This document shows, piece by piece, positions 20,079-24,196 of a stretch of DNA of 24,196 bases. The stretch spans positions 1,615-25,810 of the forward strand of contig MU617039.1 of the NCBI GenBank assembly GCA_025201705.1, read 5' to 3'. How positions within the stretch are numbered: position 1 is the first letter of the stretch; each line of letters starts with the position of its first letter. The position numbers were made by a program, and so were the translations under genes. Source of the DNA: Dissophora ornata. Lineage: Eukaryota; Mortierellomycota; Mortierellomycetes; Mortierellales; Mortierellaceae. The notes beneath the pieces are model-generated. The model saw only the letters and a program-made list of their open reading frames with translations. It was not told the origin of the DNA and did not search any database.

Positions 20079-20954
20079 TCAAAATTTACAGTCCACCATT
20101 GCTTCCTCCTCTGGATCTCCCTTTGCTGCTTTCTCCTTCTCCACTTTCTCCATGAGATCCGCAAGGTCACTCGCCAACGACATAGTCCAGAAGAACGCGA
20201 TCAGAGCGTAGACGGAAACGACCGTGTTGAAAGTATTGTAAGCGAATTGCCAGGCCAGGGCATAGCTTTGTCCCTTCCAATCTGCACCCGCAGCACACTT
20301 GCTACAGAGATATTTCACATTAGGAAGCGGCCTGCTCTGAACGTCGGTCTGTGATAAAGACATCATGTGGGTGAAGAAGGATCGATCGAGACGGGTATCG
20401 CTTGGAAGAACCTGGATAGTCTCATTCCCGTGGAATAATCGCGAATCGCCGTCCGAGTTCGTACAATTGAACTTGAATTCCACGGCATCAAAGGGAAACC
20501 CTGGTCCGAAGACTTGAATGTTCTGGAAATAGGACGCATTACCAGCGATGTAGACGTAGTTTTCATTCCAGTACTGATAGGTGATGTCCCCCACAGCAAG
20601 GCTGATGCCGTTGGTGCAGTTCATGACCATTTGTAGCTTGATTGCGGGTACAGCGACACTTGCAAGCCATTCTTGAATAATGACATCGCCGAAGACACAT
20701 TCTTGCGGTTCAAATCCATCGTAGTCATCGATTTGGACTAAAGTTTGCATCTTGAACAAAGGATACATGAGCTCGGTGCCCGCTGGAATCAAGGTATTGG
20801 CACAGTCTGGAAGGTACGTTGTGGAGTAATATGGCGAGCATGTCGAGATGTAATTATAGTATGTAATGGCGACGAATGCTATGAGAGTAGACACCCGAAT
20901 GGCCCATGCTCTTCGGGCGCTCATATCAAACGTGACGCCAACGGATTCGAACAT
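20079..20954 (-). CDS. Two-pass membrane glycoprotein of unknown function
   Basis: Intronless, 291 residues from ATG 20954 (MFESVGVTFDMSARRAWAIR). A hydrophobic segment at about residues 17-37 (VSTLIAFVAITYYNYI), preceded by Arg residues, is a likely signal anchor. A second membrane segment lies at about residues 245-265 (VSVYALIAFFWTMSLASDLA). Between them is a probable lumenal or outer domain of about 200 residues with N-glycosylation sequons (NCT twice, NAS, NET) and several cysteines, including CSKC and C-x(n)-C pairs that may form disulphides. The short tail is charged (LMEKVEKEKAAKGDPEEE) and would be cytoplasmic. I do not recognise the family; it looks like a lineage-restricted fungal surface or secretory-pathway protein. 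Confidence 0.75.
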   Translation of the reverse strand: MFESVGVTFDMSARRAWAIRVSTLIAFVAITYYNYISTCSPYYSTTYLPDCANTLIPAGTELMYPLFKMQTLVQIDDYDGFEPQECVFGDVIIQEWLASVAVPAIKLQMVMNCTNGISLAVGDITYQYWNENYVYIAGNASYFQNIQVFGPGFPFDAVEFKFNCTNSDGDSRLFHGNETIQVLPSDTRLDRSFFTHMMSLSQTDVQSRPLPNVKYLCSKCAAGADWKGQSYALAWQFAYNTFNTVVSVYALIAFFWTMSLASDLADLMEKVEKEKAAKGDPEEEAMVDCKF

Positions 20955-21643
20955 TCTGGGAGGAGCGAGGTTGTGTAAACTAGAAGTAGCGGGGAGGAGG
21001 AGTGGCGAAGAATATGAGTATAGTGGGTTATTTGGCTATTTATGAGATATCACATTCTGCAAGATGCGCAAAGCGGTGTGGCACTGTATTGTATATTTTT
21101 TAAGCGCACTGCAGGAACAATTAAAGTTTATCAAAACGTAAACGCAAAAAGTGAGCCCCGCAAAAGGATGTGAAAGGGCTTGGACAGTCTACTTTACCAA
21201 GGGAAGTGATCCACAGAGTAGTCGAAAAGGCGGCGTCAACACAGGAATGCTACAAGAGTACTCAGTTCTTTGTTTATTGAGGATGTGGTCTTTATTCTTA
21301 CTCTTCCAACATCACCCCTAAATCGCTTCATTTTCGGTCGACGTGGCTCCATATGAACTCTACATCGCTCGTTCCATTGGCAACAGCCAGCAGCAATCAA
21401 CTTGAGCTGGCTAAATCTCTCTTTTGCCGCCGATCATGCCCTAGGAAAATGCCGTAACCCCATGCCTTCCCCACCTTCAGACACGACATCAACCTCGAAA
21501 GCAATGACGGAGAACGAAAAAGCATGTGAGATATTGCACATTTAGAGACCCGCGACGTCAGCTAGAGCAACAGCAACGGCCTCAAACCAATCCTCACTAT
21601 ACGGTTTCCATTCGGTTTGACGAATACAAAGCGGAAGAGAGGC
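20955..21643. other. Intergenic region; scattered coding-like scraps
   Basis: No complete gene. A weak TATA-like CATAAATAG on the minus strand near 21036-21044 could serve the membrane-protein gene. From about 21463 a short plus-strand frame begins MPSPPSDTTSTSKAM and stops after 27 codons. A second frame, open after a TAG near 21560, continues into the next entry. They may be pieces of one broken N-terminal region. Confidence 0.3.
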
Positions 21644-21775
21644 ATGAGACTGACAGAGGAGGAGAAGCAGGCTGTCCTCCGTTGCCTCAAGGTATGCCGA
21701 GAAGGGAAGGCCAGCGCGGCCAGCGTCTCAGCGGATCCCAACATTCGAACATCGGTCTGCTATAAGATCTCATAA
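21644..21775 (+). pseudogene. Short coding-like remnant, possible helix-turn-helix N-terminus
   Basis: 43 codons from ATG 21644 (MRLTEEEKQAVLRCLKVCRE) to TAA 21773. The open frame extends some 24 codons further upstream through a basic stretch (TNTKRKRG). The charged helical pattern followed by GKASAASVSADPNIRTS could be part of a DNA-binding helix-turn-helix of a mobile-element protein. It has no start context and no downstream partner exon that I could join. The function is unknown. Confidence 0.25.
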
Positions 21776-21909
21776 AAACTACTGTGGTCTAACACATGAT
21801 GTGATCTGAACTGATCCCTCAAGAACAATAATGGCAGATGTAGGCTCTGTCATCTTCCAGTCAACAAATACGTAGCCATAGACTAAGCAACCGGAAGTGT
21901 CTAGGCATC

Positions 21910-21916
21910 TATAAAA
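21910..21916 (+). promoter_or_regulatory. TATA box with CT-rich initiator and 5' leader
   Basis: TATAAAA is followed by about 60 bases of strongly pyrimidine-rich sequence and then by AAG/GTGAGA, a good 5' splice site, at 22003-22011. This is a textbook fungal Pol II promoter and leader, but no intact gene follows within the next 1.5 kb. It probably once drove, or still drives, the broken frame at 22562. Confidence 0.5.
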
Positions 21917-22561
21917 CGCGTCTCTGCGACGTTCTCTTTCTTTGCTTTTCCTTCTTTTTTCTCCCCGTCTTCTTCCCTTACTCTGGCATTAAAGATTCCT
22001 TCAAGGTGAGATGCTCACTGTCTTTTTTTCCCTTACTAGTTATCAATATCATTGTATAATGTTGTCTGTATGCTGCTGAGACCTATGGGAAATAGGATTC
22101 CTCGAAGCCGACGCAGAGAGAGACCCAGTAGCCACGGGTAAAAAGCAACTACAACGCCGAAGGCAGGCCTTGCCTTGTCCGAATGGGCTATCAAAAGCTA
22201 ACCGTTTCTGTTGTTCATTGCTTCTTATTGTAGGTGTCGCTGGCATCTCCAGGTCACTACACAGTCTTCGTTTTTGAGTCTACTTTTTGACTTTTTTTTC
22301 TTTAGCCATGTTATTGATGCACACTTTACTATTTGTCTCAAGATATGGGCCCCAGCTTTGGCCACCAATGGCCACGTTGCTTTTAGGGGATCGGACAGCT
22401 CCGAGTGGCCTGCCGCACTGGCCCGGCAACGCGCTATGCACAAGCGCCGCGTGGAGCGGTGCATAATCATTCGGACTTAGGTGAGTCATCTCTCTCTCAA
22501 TTTTTTGCAACTATCCTTTGCAGGTCTGTAGGTTGAAAACATCGCTCCTCGCATATGATGC

Positions 22562-23266
22562 ATGTGTTCCATTCCTTCGATGCCAGTGAAATCGTCTGGA
22601 TATTTCGGTGTTAACTGTTCAGTGCACGATCACTTTAGCGTCAAGGACGAGGTGAACGCAGCGATCAAGGAGAGTATCCTGGCAAGGTGCGGTGTAACTA
22701 AGACAGGAAGGTACGTCGTCACAGGCACCCTCCTTACTGATGGACATCAGCTCAAGATCCACACCTACAGTCTAGTTCACCCCAAGAAGAAGAATGAGGA
22801 CAAAGGCGTTGTCAGTGATGATGGTATCCAGAGCAGCGCTTCTTGCTCCACCAATCCGCCAAGATCCATGAATCACTCTACAAAGTTCAAGATGAAGTGC
22901 CAGCCAGCAGCGGCCCCGAACCCAAAGGCGTTGAAAAAGGAATTTGACGATCAAGAGAGCCATGTTGTCCTCGCCATTGACCCCGGCATCAATAACACCG
23001 CGACTGATGTCGTTGCGGATTAGCTCGCCCCTGAGAAGTCCTGGAATTTGTCGCCTAACAAAGGCTCACACACATGGAACAGCCACAACCGCTATCCAAC
23101 CGCATTCGTTAGATCGTTGGATTTCCAGCTGCAACCAATGCGCCACGACCACAACCGCAGCCGCAGCCAGAGAAGACGCAACCACAACAGCAACAGCAAC
23201 ATCAGCCGCAGGAAGACGACGACAAGGCCAAAGGCTATGTCATGCTGCTTGACTTGGGACGTCTAA
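22562..23266 (+). pseudogene. Decayed RuvC-like nuclease frame, possibly Fanzor/TnpB-type
   Basis: ATG 22562 opens 153 codons to TAG 23021-23023; beyond the stop the same frame continues 80 more codons to TAA 23264. Near the stop, VVLAIDPGINNTATDVV (Asp140) has the shape of the first RuvC motif of TnpB/Fanzor nucleases (hhhhDPGhxxxAT). About 75 residues earlier TGTLLTDGHQLKIH resembles the segment that precedes RuvC-I in that family. After the TAG, NLSPNKGSHTWNSHNRY still looks like the family's next segment, then sequence quality falls into CAA/CAG-rich repeats. A coding-like tail in another frame runs on to 23445. No second or third RuvC motif and no zinc ribbon remain. Family assignment is by pattern only. 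Confidence 0.4.
23124..23225. repeat. CAA/CAG/CCGCAG low-complexity tract
   Basis: Imprecise CAACCGCAG and CAGCAACAGCAA repeats encode Gln/Pro-rich or Asn/Arg/Ser-rich sequence depending on frame. It lies in the decayed frame and marks the point where coding pattern is lost. Confidence 0.6.
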
Positions 23267-23445
23267 CCGTACGTCAAGCAGATGAGCTCTATGGCCCAAT
23301 ATCACATGCCAAGGAGGATGACAGGGCGTGGCCCTACACGACGAACGGAGCGGTAATGACTGCTCTACCCAACCTCCACTCAGCAACACGCCAAGCTCAT
23401 TACTCAATGCTACCAAAGTTCTCGTCGTCAATAAGCAGAGAATAA

Positions 23446-23890
23446 TGAACTTGGTGGCGCTAAGTACAGCTCCTTCATTTTATCACTGTAAACAACGCGG
23501 CTAGTCCTTCGCCATGGTTTCCTCCTGACGCTGTGTTCAGTCGAGGGCCCTCATAGTTATTTGTGAGTGCACTGTTGTCTGGATTGTCTGAATGCTACTC
23601 ACAGCTGCAATGCAAAGGAGGGAGATGTCGAGGACGGAAGATTTGTAGAGTTACGGATCTTGGTTAGATGGGGCTGGTACAAGAATAGGTCGGTCTTGTG
23701 AACGCGTCAACTCGACTGCAAAAAAAAAAAGATTTCGCTTGTTGACAAACACATTTGACAGTCTACTTCTACAGAGGAGACATAAAGCGCAAGTGAACAT
23801 TGATCCGGCCGGTGGGCCTCCGCGACACGGGTTCTGCAATAGCCACACCACCCATAGAAGGACATAGTTTAGGATTAGACTCGTTCCCAG
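23446..23890. other. No gene seen
   Basis: Short unrelated frames only. There is an 11-12 base A run near 23718-23730. Nothing here supports a gene or a known element. Confidence 0.5.
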
Positions 23891-23937
23891 CCCTCTCTAA
23901 TTGTTATATTCCTTTTTAGGAATACCAATGTAGAGGG
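23891..23937. repeat. Hairpin 1: three-part stem with TTTT loop
   Basis: TATTCCT (23907-23913) pairs with AGGAATA (23918-23924) across a TTTT loop. Outside it, ATTG (23900-23903) pairs with CAAT (23926-23929), and CCCTCT (23891-23896) pairs with AGAGGG (23932-23937). The whole makes a 47-base stem broken by small internal loops. Confidence 0.7.
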
Positions 23938-23948
23938 GCAGGAATAGG

Positions 23949-23970
23949 TAGGCTCGAATTAGGCTCGAAT
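23949..23970. repeat. Tandem 11-base repeat TAGGCTCGAAT x2
   Basis: Two exact head-to-tail copies at 23949-23959 and 23960-23970. They lie between hairpins 1 and 2. Confidence 0.85.
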
Positions 23971-23986
23971 CCAGCCGTCGGGAAGA

Positions 23987-24007
23987 CTTGCATTAAAAGA
24001 ATGCAAG
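23987..24007. repeat. Hairpin 2: perfect 8-bp stem
   Basis: CTTGCATT pairs exactly with AATGCAAG across the loop AAAAG. Confidence 0.75.
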
Positions 24008-24050
24008 CAAGAAAATTTTGTTGCCTTTTTAGGCAACGCCATTTTTCTTT
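24008..24050. repeat. Hairpin 3: stem with TTTT loop and A/T outer arms
   Basis: GTTGCCT (24020-24026) pairs with AGGCAAC (24031-24037) across TTTT. Outside, AAGAAAAT pairs with ATTTTTCTT apart from one bulged base. The design (outer arm, internal loop, 7-bp stem, TTTT loop) is the same as in hairpin 1. Confidence 0.65.
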
Positions 24051-24196
24051 TTCTCTCAGGCTGGTACACTATCTCGAGGTTTACTAAGGTATCTCGCGGT
24101 ACGAAATTTCTTAAGGGTTTTTGCTTCCCAGCGTTACACGAATCGTATTTTCCGTGGGCGGGACGATGGAACATGGTCCGTGGGTATTCAACTACT

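Noticed and set aside
22481..22523. Intron GTGAGT..TTTGCAG joining an upstream frame to the RuvC-like remnant
   Set aside because: At 43 bases it is very short, and every frame entering or leaving it meets a stop at once, so it does not restore a gene.
23949..23970. CRISPR-like repeats
   Set aside because: Only two 11-base copies with no spacers, in a eukaryotic context.
23949..23975. tRNA gene, from the B-box-like GGCTCGAATCC
   Set aside because: The flanking bases do not form a T stem on either strand and no A box, acceptor stem or anticodon arm could be drawn. The match sits inside the tandem repeat.

Overview
The window looks like nuclear DNA of a filamentous fungus. Every gene I could join has introns of roughly 70-140 bases with GT..AG ends, the genes lie on both strands without operons, and the products include fungal housekeeping proteins (alanyl-tRNA synthetase, Arp2/3 subunit ARPC1, COP9 signalosome subunit 7, a CipC-type protein). 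The protein style suggests an early-diverging, Mortierella-like (Mucoromycota) fungus, but that placement is inference; nothing here fixes the species.

Layout. 1-227: promoter and leader with an A/T-rich hairpin. 228-3821 (+): alanyl-tRNA synthetase in eight exons, with a basic open leader that could give a mitochondrial form. 3859-4188 (-): doubtful small ORF. 4344-5147 (-): tandem SCP2 sterol/lipid-carrier protein ending in a peroxisomal AKL signal. 5148-6241: intergenic. 6242-6781 (+): retropepsin-like protein with its catalytic triad replaced. 7210-8783 (-): ARPC1, five exons. 8784-10400: gene-poor, holding a 160-base direct repeat and a decayed minus-strand reading frame. 10401-15669 (+): eight-exon, about 1541-residue Fe-S nuclease / RNase H-like / UPF1-like helicase. 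15882-17274 (+): CipC-like (DUF3759) protein. 17433-18836 (-): COP9 signalosome subunit 7, six exons. 19539-19785 (+): frameshifted gene fragment. 20079-20954 (-): unknown two-pass glycoprotein. 21400-23450: broken coding pieces, including a decayed RuvC-like frame that may come from a Fanzor/TnpB-type nuclease, behind a good TATA box. 23891-24050: three short-loop hairpins and an 11-base tandem repeat.

The housekeeping genes do not form one pathway. The most unusual content is the large nuclease-helicase, whose domain order matches the bacterial TM0106-type RecB-like nuclease-helicases rather than Dna2. It sits between degenerate repeat-rich DNA and a close downstream gene. The right end (19.5-24.2 kb) reads as accessory DNA made of gene fragments and palindromes. 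All splice models were built by eye from reading frame, splice-site fit and family resemblance; no transcript data were available.
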